From IMG/VR virus record IMGVR_UViG_3300049207_000041, positions 1-38,913 of that record: DNA of 38,913 nucleotides. The stretch is one strand, 5' to 3'. Position numbers and translations under genes: made by a program. Source of the DNA: a virus. This document shows, piece after piece, positions 1-7,739 of this stretch. Every line of letters begins with the position of its first letter. Position 1 is the stretch's first letter. The notes below the pieces were generated by a model. It had not been told where the DNA came from. It ran no database searches and saw only the letters and a program-made list of their open reading frames with translations.

Positions 1-601
1 TCCAAAGGTAACCGTTAGTAGAGGAAGGGGCGCTGCCCTGGTTTGCGCCTGACGCAACATAATAGAACCCATTGGACCTGAGAGCATCGATAGTGGTCCC
101 GGCCACGCTATTCAACGATTCAGCACCGATACCGTGGTCACCGACCCTGAGGACGCGGCCGACTGTCGAATCAGCCGCGGAGGTAGTCAGCGTGGCTGGT
201 GCGGCCGTCCCAAGCCCCAGACCTTCGCGTGCGGTTTGGAGATCCGTACCGCCAGTACCACCCTTGTTGAGCGGCAGCACGTCGTAGTTGCCGGTGGTCT
301 TGAGGGCTGCGAGCTGGGTGCCGTAGGCGTTCACGATGGATCTAAGCGCATCAGCTGAATCCTTGACGTAGCCCTGCATGGGTGCCAGCGCATAGCTGCC
401 GCCAGATGCCGTCGCGCCGATGTACGGAGGATCGATGGAGATCGCCGTGTTGCTCGCTACGTTGGTGACCTCATACCACCGGCCATCCGGCCCACGAAAT
501 GCATCACCGACCCGGCTGTTTACGATGAAGGCGGTGCCAGTGCCTGTAACGGCATTGGAATTCAGGGTGACGTTGACCGTCCCCGCTTTATACCAGGGCA
601 T
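1..601 (-). CDS. Tail fibre protein, N-terminal part (3' end outside window)
   Basis: An open minus-strand frame starts at ATG 601 after an AAAGGAAA-type ribosome site and has no stop before base 1, so about 200 residues are present and the C-terminus is missing. The protein begins MPWYKAGTVNVTLNSNAVTG and continues with RVGDAFRGPDGRWYEV, a beginning I recognise from Pseudomonas phage and pyocin-like tail fibres. The last residues seen (FYYVASGANQGSAPSSTNGY) resemble the start of a pyocin-knob-type domain. It is the last visible gene of the late operon, 12 nt after the preceding tail gene, as expected for a receptor-binding fibre. Role by family and position: host recognition at the tail tip. 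The exact domain content of the missing part is unknown. Confidence 0.85.
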   Translation of the reverse strand, partial: MPWYKAGTVNVTLNSNAVTGTGTAFIVNSRVGDAFRGPDGRWYEVTNVASNTAISIDPPYIGATASGGSYALAPMQGYVKDSADALRSIVNAYGTQLAALKTTGNYDVLPLNKGGTGGTDLQTAREGLGLGTAAPATLTTSAADSTVGRVLRVGDHGIGAESLNSVAGTTIDALRSNGFYYVASGANQGSAPSSTNGYLW

Positions 602-613
602 ATAAAATTTCCT

Positions 614-1288
614 TTATAGTTTCGCAAATACAGCGGGCATGAAGAATACAATTGGATTGGACGGCCCAACTGTTATCGCGTAAAGATTCCCGCCAGAAAA
701 GTCCCACCAACAATATAGCGACCGATTGAGTCCATCATCAGCCAGCATGTGCATGCTAAACGTGTTGATGAGCATGTATTCGCCAACCGGGAAATCAAAA
801 TTGACCCGGTAATAGCTTCGGGTCACCCCCTGGGAGGTGTTATCACTTTTTATATATGTCCAGTTCTGGAAAGACCTTGTAAATCTAGCGTATGGGGTGC
901 CGCTATCAAACAAAAGCTTTGAGCTACCATCCCAAATCCTCATCCCAAAATCTGCAAGTGCAGTGGCTGCGAACCCGCAAGCGAAGTATGAACCGTTTGG
1001 TTGCAAGGTATTTTCGTTGTAGGCCCGTACGTAAAAGCCGGTCCAAGCGCCGGGGGATCCGATTACCCGCATCAAGCACAGACCAGCTATGCCGCTACTT
1101 CCGGCAGGACGGACAAATACTAACGGCGGTTCCTGGCTGGTAATGGTTCGTGGGAACGATGTTACAGACCCTAGCCCAGACTCTTGTGTCGGCGAATAAG
1201 TACCCTTCGCCAAAACAACGAGTCGAGTGAACTCGGAATCTACAGTCACGACATTGCTATCGTTTTTGAATTCTAGTCCGAAAGACAT
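614..1288 (-). CDS. J-distal tail protein, long paralogue
   Basis: This 224-residue protein starts at ATG 1288, which overlaps the TAA stop of the preceding gene (TAATG), so the two are probably translationally coupled. Its N-terminus (MSFGLEFKNDSNVVTVDSEF) is clearly related to that of the neighbouring 107-residue protein (MSYGLEIRDENGNVTLDPSS), showing a shared N-terminal domain. The remainder is rich in aromatic and beta-forming residues (for example SLYCWWDFSGGNLYAITVG) and lacks a signal peptide or membrane segment. Its place between the tip protein J and the fibre suggests a tail-tip or fibre-attachment part. I cannot name a family with certainty. The function is inferred from position only. 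Confidence 0.75.
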   Translation of the reverse strand: MSFGLEFKNDSNVVTVDSEFTRLVVLAKGTYSPTQESGLGSVTSFPRTITSQEPPLVFVRPAGSSGIAGLCLMRVIGSPGAWTGFYVRAYNENTLQPNGSYFACGFAATALADFGMRIWDGSSKLLFDSGTPYARFTRSFQNWTYIKSDNTSQGVTRSYYRVNFDFPVGEYMLINTFSMHMLADDGLNRSLYCWWDFSGGNLYAITVGPSNPIVFFMPAVFAKL

Positions 1289-1611
1289 TAGGAAAACCTT
1301 ATGGCGATTAGACGCATTGTTACGCCAGTGGTACTACTGTACTGCTCGCGACCACGAACATAGCTATAAACGCGGACAGCATCGGTTATAACTTCCGTTT
1401 CAAGCTGCGAAGCCAGATTAATATCGTAACTCCCAATCGGGACTACAAAGGCAGTCCCGTTGGTTGGTGTCAGCCCGGGTACAGATATAGTTTGGAAGTT
1501 TTTTGAGTTACTTCCAGTGACTACACCGCTATACACAACTCTCATCGTGAACGACGATGGATCGAGCGTGACGTTGCCGTTCTCATCCCGGATTTCCAGC
1601 CCGTAACTCAT
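1288..1611 (-). CDS. J-distal tail protein, short paralogue
   Basis: This 107-residue protein starts at ATG 1611, overlapping the stop of the J homologue by ATGA. It is a compact, probably all-beta protein with N-terminal sequence MSYGLEIRDENGNVTLDPSS, similar to the next gene in the operon. No membrane segment or signal is present. Small proteins of this kind commonly follow J in Pseudomonas siphophages and are usually annotated as hypothetical tail proteins. A role in joining the fibre to the J tip is plausible but is inference. The relationship to the 224-residue neighbour suggests duplication with extension. Confidence 0.75.
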   Translation of the reverse strand: MSYGLEIRDENGNVTLDPSSFTMRVVYSGVVTGSNSKNFQTISVPGLTPTNGTAFVVPIGSYDINLASQLETEVITDAVRVYSYVRGREQYSSTTGVTMRLIAIRFS

Positions 1612-4600
1612 GCCGAAAGATCTCCAAGTTGCACGCGCTTCACGCCGTTTTCGTCGTAGACCTTGATCGCGCGATTGGTCATGGTCAGGCGCCCACCGCC
1701 AGGTGCTGGACCGTTGAACTCCAGGTTTCCGGCTTTATCCAAGCGCCAGCCCTGCGAGCCGGCAACGTAGTTATCCGATTGCAGGTACTGGCCGATCTTC
1801 AGCATCGTGATGCTGCCGTCTTGGATGAAGGCCGAGTTCATGAACACCTGGCCGCCCTGGACCGCAAACGGAACCGACACGGCGCCGCCAGCGATGGTGT
1901 TCACAATCGCGAACCGGTCAGCACTCACGAGGAACTGGCTTTGCAGGCCGGCCGGGCCGTTCTCGATGCCCAAGGCAACGCCTGCGGTGATGTATTGCCC
2001 TGTTCCGGAGTTGTACTGCATCTTCACGGACCAGCTCGCGTTCACCTTCCCGTTCACATCGTTGATGATCGACGTGTTCTGCTGGATAGCGGTTTGTTGC
2101 TGGCCAACGGTGGTACTGATCTGGGAAAGCTGCTGCGCCGTGGCCTGCTGATTGGTGACGACCGCCTGTTCCAGCAGGGTGACGTTCGCCGCGGTGCCGG
2201 CCACCTGGGCATCCAAAGTGGTCAGGCGCCGGGCCGAGGCTTCGTTTTCAGAGGCTCGAACGCTGCTCTCCGAGGCTATAGCCGCGGTGCTGGTCCACCC
2301 CTTGATTGCATCGGCCAACTCCCCTTCACCGTTGTCGTCTCGATACGCTGCCCGCAAGGCTTCGAAGGCCGTGGCCTGGGCGGTGACCACGCCGTCGATC
2401 TCGGTAATGTCAGCGGTATTGGTCGCCACCTGTTGCGCCAGGCCATTGGCCGTCTCGACCGACTGTCCCACATCGAGCCAGTAGGTGGTGTTTGGCGGCG
2501 GCTTGTTAATCGGCACGGGCCCCTTGGCCTGGTACAGCCGCTGTCCCTGACGAACGATGTCGTTTTTGACATAGGTCTTGGCCGGGTCATAGAGCAGGAT
2601 GTCGTCGAGCGCGTCGATCTGGTCCTGGAGGCCGGGTATTTTCTCGATTTCCGTGAGCAGATCCTCACCGAGCTCCGTTTCCGTGATCTGCCCCTTGATC
2701 AAATCAAGGATCGGCCCGGCGTTCGAACTGGCCTGGCCCAGCACCCCGTTGCCGACTGGGTGCCATGGCCCGATGTTCCCGGTGCGGTCCACCAGGCGCG
2801 CCCAGAAAAAGAACGTGGCCCCGGCCAGCAGGCTTTGCAGGTTGTAGTCGTTCTGGGGATACGCCAGGTCGGCCAGCTTCGTGGCGTTCTCCAGCGCGTT
2901 GGTCGGGCCATACCAGATCTCTGTCCGCTGGGTGTCTTCGGCGCCAGCAGGGAATCCCCATTTGAGGCCAATGCCAAACAACAGTGAGGTTGCCGTCAGG
3001 TGCGTCACCGCCGGCGGCAGGCCGGTTTTACCCTCCAGGTCGGTCAATACCGACGTGGTTGGGATCGACGAGACGTTCATGGCACTGACCGCGCGTACGC
3101 GGGCCAGGTACTGGCCGGAGTAAATGCCCCGGACGTCCACCAACAATTCCCCCGTACGCGGGACCTTGATCCACTCCCGGGCGCCCCACCGCCATTCGAC
3201 GTCATACCCCACCGCGCCAGGCGCCGCATCCCAGGCAATGGTCATGGCCGTGACGGCGATGCCCTGCTCGATGACCACGTGCTGGCTGATCAGCACCCGG
3301 GCCGGCGCGTCCTGCGTGCCGACCGGGATGCCGCTGATTGGCCGAGGGTCAACCACGGCGCCGTTGTCGATGAAAGGGAACTTGCTCGGTTCGTGCTGGA
3401 TCACTTCCAGCTGAAATTGGTGCCACTCGGGACGAGTGACGTTGCGCACGTAGAACTGCATGACCTTCAGGTCGTCGAAGTCGATCACCCAACCGCATTC
3501 AGGCTCGGGAACCTCGCTGTAGTTCGCAGCCACGGTGACAGCCCGGCCAGACACCGAGTTGATGACCCGCGCCTCGGACTTGCCGCTGGGCAGGTTGAGG
3601 TAGAGGCGCGCTCCAGTCGGTATGACAACGTCACGGTCGAGCGTCACGACCTTGCCAACGACAGACGAGACTCGACCACCATTCGCCCGGCCGGCAAGCA
3701 TTGGATCGCCAACGGCAATGATCTGGCCGGGCTTTGGAATACCGCCGTCCAGGCCAACCCGGAACGTAGCGCCACGGGTTTGCAACTGCTCGGTCATCAG
3801 CGCCCACTGGCCGGCGCGCTGTGTCTGGCCGAGGGAGGTAGAGCCGATCGCCTCGACGCCCAGTTCTCGCACAGAACCCAGCTCGCTCAGCGCCTCATTA
3901 TCGAACACCGGCTCCTTGTCGGTTTCGAAGCCTTGGTCAGGGTTGTCCCAGGACACCATCGCTACGGTGTGGCGATCACGCCAGCGGGTGCCGTCGTACT
4001 TGATGGCGCCATTGTTGAGGATCTGCGATGGGCTATAGCTGAAAACTGGATCGCCAGGCATATCGGCATTGACGACGATCTGGCTGCCATCCCAGTAGGC
4101 CATCCCGTGGAAGATGGAAGCCAGGTCCTGGAGCACGGCATAGGCCTCGGCCTGCTTCTGGAAATACAGATTGCAGGTGAAGCGCGGCTCCTGGCCGCCC
4201 TTGCCGTCCGGGACCATCTGGTCGCAGTACTGTGCTATTCGGTAAAGCGACCACCGATCCACCATGGTCGCGTCGATACGCTCGCCCAAGCCGTAGTATG
4301 GGTGCAGCACCAGGTCATAGAAGACCCAGGCAGGGTTATTGGTGTAGGCCTCTTTGAAGGTGCCGTCCCATATCCCGCCGCTGGTACCAGCGCCGGCGGT
4401 GGCGTAGGTCCGGGTCTCGGGGTTGTAGTTGGTCGGCACGCGCACGATGCGGCCGCGCATCAACACCGCGATCTTGGCGATATCGCCGCCGAACTGCTGG
4501 GCGTCGTACTCGATGCAGCCAACCGACGTCAGTGGGTATTCCTGATCGCTGTCGACCAGCTCGGCCACCGCCTCGACGAACATGCTGTCCTGCACCAGAG

Positions 4601-5213
4601 AGCTGTTGGCCTCCGGCGTCAGGCGCCGGGCGCGCAAAGTCCATTGGCTGCCGTCGGGCAACTCGATCCGATGGGAGCGCTCGTATTTGGTGACGTTCTT
4701 GCGGTCGACGAACGATGTCAGCACCGTGACATAGGGACCGTTGTCGGTCGAGACATCCACGGCGTATTCAATCCGGACACCGTTGATGTTGCCGCTGGCA
4801 TCCTGACGTTGCAGCGTGGGCCAACTGAGGCGCACCCGTGCCGCATCGATCATGGAGTTGTTGATGCTGTGCAGCCACGGGGTGGTGGTGCGCAACTCCT
4901 GGCCAACGGCAATTTCGTTGCTCGACTCGGTGACGCCCGCCAGGCGCTCCTGGTTCAGCTCGCCGGAACGGAACTGCCATTTCACGCCTGGATAGTTGAT
5001 GGTGCCGTCCTGAGCCTGAATCGGCGTGCCGTCGAGCCGCACTGAGCGCAGACCATCAACCGGACCAACGATGGGGCCCCAGCTCCAGATGTAGACCAGC
5101 CTGGCCGTGGCCAGGGACGGAACGCTGTTCGACGCGATGCTCGGTTGCTTCGGTTTCGACTGGCCGCCCTTTGCCCCGCTGACTGCCTTGGCCTTTCTCG
5201 CAACTGCGCCCAT
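1608..5213 (-). CDS. J: Tail tip / host specificity protein (lambda J-like)
   Basis: I chose ATG 5213 because a strong GGAGGAG site lies six bases upstream. The reading frame extends further to 5318, but that would run through a stem-loop at 5235-5252. The resulting 1201 residues match the size class of lambda J (about 1130). Visible landmarks are an N-terminal region with PIVGPVDGLRSVRLDGTPI, a central part with VFYDLVLHPYYGLGERID and YWDGSQIVVNADMPGDPVFS typical of J proteins, fibronectin-like segments around residues 620-780, a coiled-coil-rich segment around 950-1060, and a C-terminal DUF1983-like end with GSQGWRLDKAGNLEFNG. J forms the tail tip and contacts the host receptor. The stop overlaps the next start (ATGA). 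Confidence 0.93.
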   Translation of the reverse strand: MGAVARKAKAVSGAKGGQSKPKQPSIASNSVPSLATARLVYIWSWGPIVGPVDGLRSVRLDGTPIQAQDGTINYPGVKWQFRSGELNQERLAGVTESSNEIAVGQELRTTTPWLHSINNSMIDAARVRLSWPTLQRQDASGNINGVRIEYAVDVSTDNGPYVTVLTSFVDRKNVTKYERSHRIELPDGSQWTLRARRLTPEANSSLVQDSMFVEAVAELVDSDQEYPLTSVGCIEYDAQQFGGDIAKIAVLMRGRIVRVPTNYNPETRTYATAGAGTSGGIWDGTFKEAYTNNPAWVFYDLVLHPYYGLGERIDATMVDRWSLYRIAQYCDQMVPDGKGGQEPRFTCNLYFQKQAEAYAVLQDLASIFHGMAYWDGSQIVVNADMPGDPVFSYSPSQILNNGAIKYDGTRWRDRHTVAMVSWDNPDQGFETDKEPVFDNEALSELGSVRELGVEAIGSTSLGQTQRAGQWALMTEQLQTRGATFRVGLDGGIPKPGQIIAVGDPMLAGRANGGRVSSVVGKVVTLDRDVVIPTGARLYLNLPSGKSEARVINSVSGRAVTVAANYSEVPEPECGWVIDFDDLKVMQFYVRNVTRPEWHQFQLEVIQHEPSKFPFIDNGAVVDPRPISGIPVGTQDAPARVLISQHVVIEQGIAVTAMTIAWDAAPGAVGYDVEWRWGAREWIKVPRTGELLVDVRGIYSGQYLARVRAVSAMNVSSIPTTSVLTDLEGKTGLPPAVTHLTATSLLFGIGLKWGFPAGAEDTQRTEIWYGPTNALENATKLADLAYPQNDYNLQSLLAGATFFFWARLVDRTGNIGPWHPVGNGVLGQASSNAGPILDLIKGQITETELGEDLLTEIEKIPGLQDQIDALDDILLYDPAKTYVKNDIVRQGQRLYQAKGPVPINKPPPNTTYWLDVGQSVETANGLAQQVATNTADITEIDGVVTAQATAFEALRAAYRDDNGEGELADAIKGWTSTAAIASESSVRASENEASARRLTTLDAQVAGTAANVTLLEQAVVTNQQATAQQLSQISTTVGQQQTAIQQNTSIINDVNGKVNASWSVKMQYNSGTGQYITAGVALGIENGPAGLQSQFLVSADRFAIVNTIAGGAVSVPFAVQGGQVFMNSAFIQDGSITMLKIGQYLQSDNYVAGSQGWRLDKAGNLEFNGPAPGGGRLTMTNRAIKVYDENGVKRVQLGDLSA

Positions 5214-5230
5214 GCGCTCCTCCAAAAATG

Positions 5231-5254
5231 CAAAAACCCGCCGAAGCGGGTTGG
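5231..5254 (-). terminator. Stem-loop between I and J homologues
   Basis: On the minus strand the sequence reads AACCCGC-TTCG-GCGGGTT followed by TTTG: a perfect 7-bp stem (5235-5241 with 5246-5252) with a stable UUCG tetraloop. It looks like an intrinsic terminator but lies within the tail operon, so late transcripts must read through it (antitermination) or it acts as an RNA processing or stability element. The same 18-bp palindrome occurs again at 10334-10351. Confidence 0.7.
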
Positions 5255-5268
5255 GTGTTTCTGAAAAA

Positions 5269-5856
5269 TCAGATGTTGTCCTGGGTGTAGATCCCCCCTG
5301 ACTCCACGGCGCCGCCAATCTCCCGCTCTCCGTAGAGCAACGGGTAGGGGTTGCCCTGGGCGATAGTTGTCACGGCCGAGCCGAAGCCATAGCTGGGGTT
5401 GTTGCCGTCCTCGTTCTTGTCGGCCGTGTTGGCCTTCGTGGTTGGTGACAGCATCTGCACCACGCCGCCCAGCGCGACGCCAGCGCCGGCGACGAGCAAG
5501 CCCATGCCAAGGCCGGTGGTCGTGCCGCCAGTGAAGAGGCCGGCCACGATCAGCGCTACGCCCAGAATCGTCTGGAAGATGCCCGCCGACTTGCTGCCCT
5601 GGATGATGGGCATGATCCGGATGACTTCGGCGCCAGCGCCTTTCAGGTCCAGCTCTTGCTCGCCGATGTTTCGTTCGTCGATGAACACAGCGAACACCAG
5701 GCCCCGCTCTTCGGCGGTGCGCAGGAACTTCTCGAAGCCAGGCTTCATCACACACAGCGCGTTCATCGCATCCCGGAACCCGTGCAGGTCCAGCCGGTAC
5801 TGGCGGCCGAAGCGCTTACCCAGCACGCCGCCCAGCTTGATGGTCGTCATCGTCAT
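5269..5856 (-). CDS. I: Tail assembly protein (lambda I-like)
   Basis: This 195-residue protein starts at ATG 5856, overlapping the stop of the K homologue (ATGA). The sequence has the layout of lambda gpI: an N-terminal domain (IKLGGVLGKRFGRQYRLDL), a hydrophobic glycine-rich segment near residues 92-135 (ILGVALIVAGLFTGGTTTGL and GLLVAGAGVALGGVVQML), and a C-terminal tail with NPSYGFGSAVTTIAQGNPYPLLYG, typical of the family. In lambda, gpI acts in assembly of the tail tip together with J, K and L. The K-I-J order is the standard one. The gap to J contains the stem-loop at 5235-5252. Confidence 0.9.
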   Translation of the reverse strand: MTMTTIKLGGVLGKRFGRQYRLDLHGFRDAMNALCVMKPGFEKFLRTAEERGLVFAVFIDERNIGEQELDLKGAGAEVIRIMPIIQGSKSAGIFQTILGVALIVAGLFTGGTTTGLGMGLLVAGAGVALGGVVQMLSPTTKANTADKNEDGNNPSYGFGSAVTTIAQGNPYPLLYGEREIGGAVESGGIYTQDNI

Positions 5857-6635
5857 GGGCGGTAGTCCTTGTGACGAAGGATCAGTTTCACCCGACTGGC
5901 CATCGACCAGCCGTAAACCTCGCGCGCGGCCAGGCGCCCGGGCATGTGGTGGTAGATGAATGGACCCGATCCGCCCAGGGCGGGCGCTGGCTCGCTGTGC
6001 AGCGATGGGTCATCGCCCAGGTAGATCGCCGCATGGTTCGGGTGGAAACACGACCGGCCCGGGGTCGGCACCTGGAGCACCAGCATGTCGCCACGTTGCG
6101 CCGTCTCCACTTGGTAGAAGCCTGTGGCCTTGAAGTTGTCCTCGTACAGGCTCGGGCCGCCTTCGTCTTCCCACCACAGGTCCTGGCGTTCGAAGTTCGG
6201 TAGCTGCAGGCCCGCCTCGCGGGCGTACCAATCGCGGCAGGCGCCCCAGCAGTCCAGCAGGCCATGGGAGAAATCCCGGCCAAGCAGCGGCGCCTGGAAG
6301 CCTTCAGGCTTGAACCAAGCGAACTCGCCGCCCGGCCATCCCACAATTCCCCAGGGCAACTCGTGCAGTTCACAGCTCACCCGGTCGGCCATGCTCGGCG
6401 TCGGCGCTTTGTCGGGGTGACTGTGGATGATCGCCAGCACTTCGCCCAGGTCCTCGGCCGCCGCCTGGTCGCGCTCATCGATCTGGAAGTTCTCCCGCTC
6501 CGACTTGGCCCGGTTGGCGCATGGCACGTACTGGCGTCCCGCTTCGGTCCTCACCAGCAGGCCGCACGCCTCGGCCGGGTAGGCTCGCGCGGCGTGGGCG
6601 CGGATCTCGTCTTGCAATTTCTGGTTGATGCGCAT
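5853..6635 (-). CDS. K: Tail tip peptidase/assembly protein (lambda K-like)
   Basis: This 260-residue protein has the two-domain layout of lambda gpK. Residues 1-105 resemble a JAMM (Mov34) metalloprotease: the ACGLLV segment, then IHSHPDKAPTPSMADR, which supplies the HxH...S..D zinc signature. The second half is NlpC/P60-like, with the catalytic Cys in LLDCWGACRDWY (about residue 129) and the His in HPNHAAIYLGD (about residue 200). In lambda-like phages this protein acts in tail-tip assembly. The P60 domain may also locally open peptidoglycan during DNA entry, which is inferred from the family. It lies directly after L and before I, and the catalytic residues of both domains appear intact. 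Confidence 0.9.
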   Translation of the reverse strand: MRINQKLQDEIRAHAARAYPAEACGLLVRTEAGRQYVPCANRAKSERENFQIDERDQAAAEDLGEVLAIIHSHPDKAPTPSMADRVSCELHELPWGIVGWPGGEFAWFKPEGFQAPLLGRDFSHGLLDCWGACRDWYAREAGLQLPNFERQDLWWEDEGGPSLYEDNFKATGFYQVETAQRGDMLVLQVPTPGRSCFHPNHAAIYLGDDPSLHSEPAPALGGSGPFIYHHMPGRLAAREVYGWSMASRVKLILRHKDYRP

Positions 6636-6638
6636 GGG

Positions 6639-7340
6639 TTACCTCGAGCTTGCGATCAGGCTTGCGCCCATGGAGCCGCCGAACCGACGCGTGTTGCTGC
6701 GCAACTTGCAGCTACTCCACCACCCGCCGCACTGGTCCAGGGCTGGGTTGTCGGTGGGCTCATTTTTTTTGGTGAACATGGTGGTTCCGGTGTAGGCACA
6801 TGCCTCGCCGCGATAACCGCCCCGGCACGCCCACCGGCACAGCTTGGTGATCTGCTGGCTGGGAAGCATCTGCCCTTCCATGTCCGTGGGGCTGGACATC
6901 GAGAAGGTCAGGGAGTCGAACGACTCTTCCGTCTTCTGCTCGATGTACCAGAGGTTTCGCCGGCTCTGGTTGCTCGCCGTGGGGTTGCCGTCAGGAAAGT
7001 TCGCCGCGTCCAGATAGTGCCGGAACGTTTCGATCACGGTGAACTTGGCGCCCGCCAGGTCGCGGAACTGCAAGCACAGGGCCGTGAGCGCGCCCCGGAC
7101 ACCGCCAAGCTCGTTGGCGATTTGCAGGGTTGGGGATGCCGGCCGGCCATCGCCGCGGATGTCGAATCCCTTCGCAGTGATCTGGAGTGGCGAATAAAGC
7201 TGCCCCTGCCAGATGATGTCGCCCTCCTGGGCGTGGCCGTGGAACCGCCACAAGTTGGCGCCCAGGCGCGTGGCGTCGAGCTCGAACAGTCGGATCTGGT
7301 TGCCCGGCTCGAGCTTTTGAATATCGGCGTTGTAATTCAT
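6639..7340 (-). CDS. L: Minor tail protein, iron-sulfur (lambda L-like)
   Basis: This 233-residue protein starts at ATG 7340. It begins MNYNADIQKLEPGNQIRLFE, typical of lambda gpL homologues. The C-terminal third contains clustered cysteines in CRWACRGGYRGEACAY and CGGWWSSCKLR. In lambda gpL a cysteine set in this region holds a [4Fe-4S] cluster, so a cluster is likely here too. The gene sits between M and K as in lambda, separated from M by a stem-loop at 7359-7379. The role is tail tip assembly. Confidence 0.9.
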   Translation of the reverse strand: MNYNADIQKLEPGNQIRLFELDATRLGANLWRFHGHAQEGDIIWQGQLYSPLQITAKGFDIRGDGRPASPTLQIANELGGVRGALTALCLQFRDLAGAKFTVIETFRHYLDAANFPDGNPTASNQSRRNLWYIEQKTEESFDSLTFSMSSPTDMEGQMLPSQQITKLCRWACRGGYRGEACAYTGTTMFTKKNEPTDNPALDQCGGWWSSCKLRSNTRRFGGSMGASLIASSR

Positions 7341-7355
7341 GGGACTCCAGAAACA

Positions 7356-7380
7356 ACAAACCCCGCACGGGGCGGGGTTG
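7356..7380 (-). terminator. Stem-loop between M and L homologues
   Basis: Minus-strand AACCCCGC and GCGGGGTT arms (7359-7366 and 7372-7379) form an 8-bp stem with a 5-nt loop, followed on the minus strand by TTGTTGTTT. It resembles an intrinsic terminator with an interrupted U-tract inside the tail operon. Confidence 0.6.
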
Positions 7381-7394
7381 GTGGTCGAGGTGGA

Positions 7395-7739
7395 TCAGGG
7401 CCTGTAGACCTGCTTGAAGGTGGCAGACAAAGTGAAAATCCCAGCACCACCGGCTGTCAGCTTGTAGCCGTTCGCGCTGTATCTGCCCTGGGCTCCGCCT
7501 GGCGGTGTCCAGATAAACGACTTGTAGCCTTCGTGGCGATCGAGGAAATCACGGATGCCCAGCAGATCATCGCCCGCAACCAATCGGCCCACGGCGCTGA
7601 TATCCCAGGATTGCGACTTCGTGTTGATCCCGATCCCGCCGGCCTGGGTGTATCCATCGCCGAATTCGTTCTCCCAGGTCCGTTGGGAGATGTCGCCGTC
7701 CGCACCAACACGGATGCAGTAAGTGAAGGTTTCAGCCAT
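7395..7739 (-). CDS. M: Minor tail protein (lambda M-like)
   Basis: I chose ATG 7739, which overlaps the tape-measure stop as TGATG; this gives 114 residues. The sequence ETFTYCIRVGADGDISQRTW near the start and FIWTPPGGAQGRYSANGYKL in the second half match the gpM (Phage_min_tail) family. It is a structural tail-tip part in lambda-like tails and follows the tape measure gene as expected. Confidence 0.88.
   Translation of the reverse strand: MAETFTYCIRVGADGDISQRTWENEFGDGYTQAGGIGINTKSQSWDISAVGRLVAGDDLLGIRDFLDRHEGYKSFIWTPPGGAQGRYSANGYKLTAGGAGIFTLSATFKQVYRP

Noticed and set aside
1629-2987. Plus-strand reading frame of 452 codons
   Set aside because: Antisense to the C-terminal third of the J homologue; low-information composition and no recognisable domain.
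3000-5045. Plus-strand reading frame of 681 codons
   Set aside because: It lies wholly antisense to the J homologue, has no ribosome site and reads as Arg/His/Ala-rich composition typical of an antisense frame in GC-rich DNA.
5214-5318. Upstream extension of the J homologue
   Set aside because: It would cover a stem-loop and the end of the I homologue, and ATG 5213 has a strong ribosome site.
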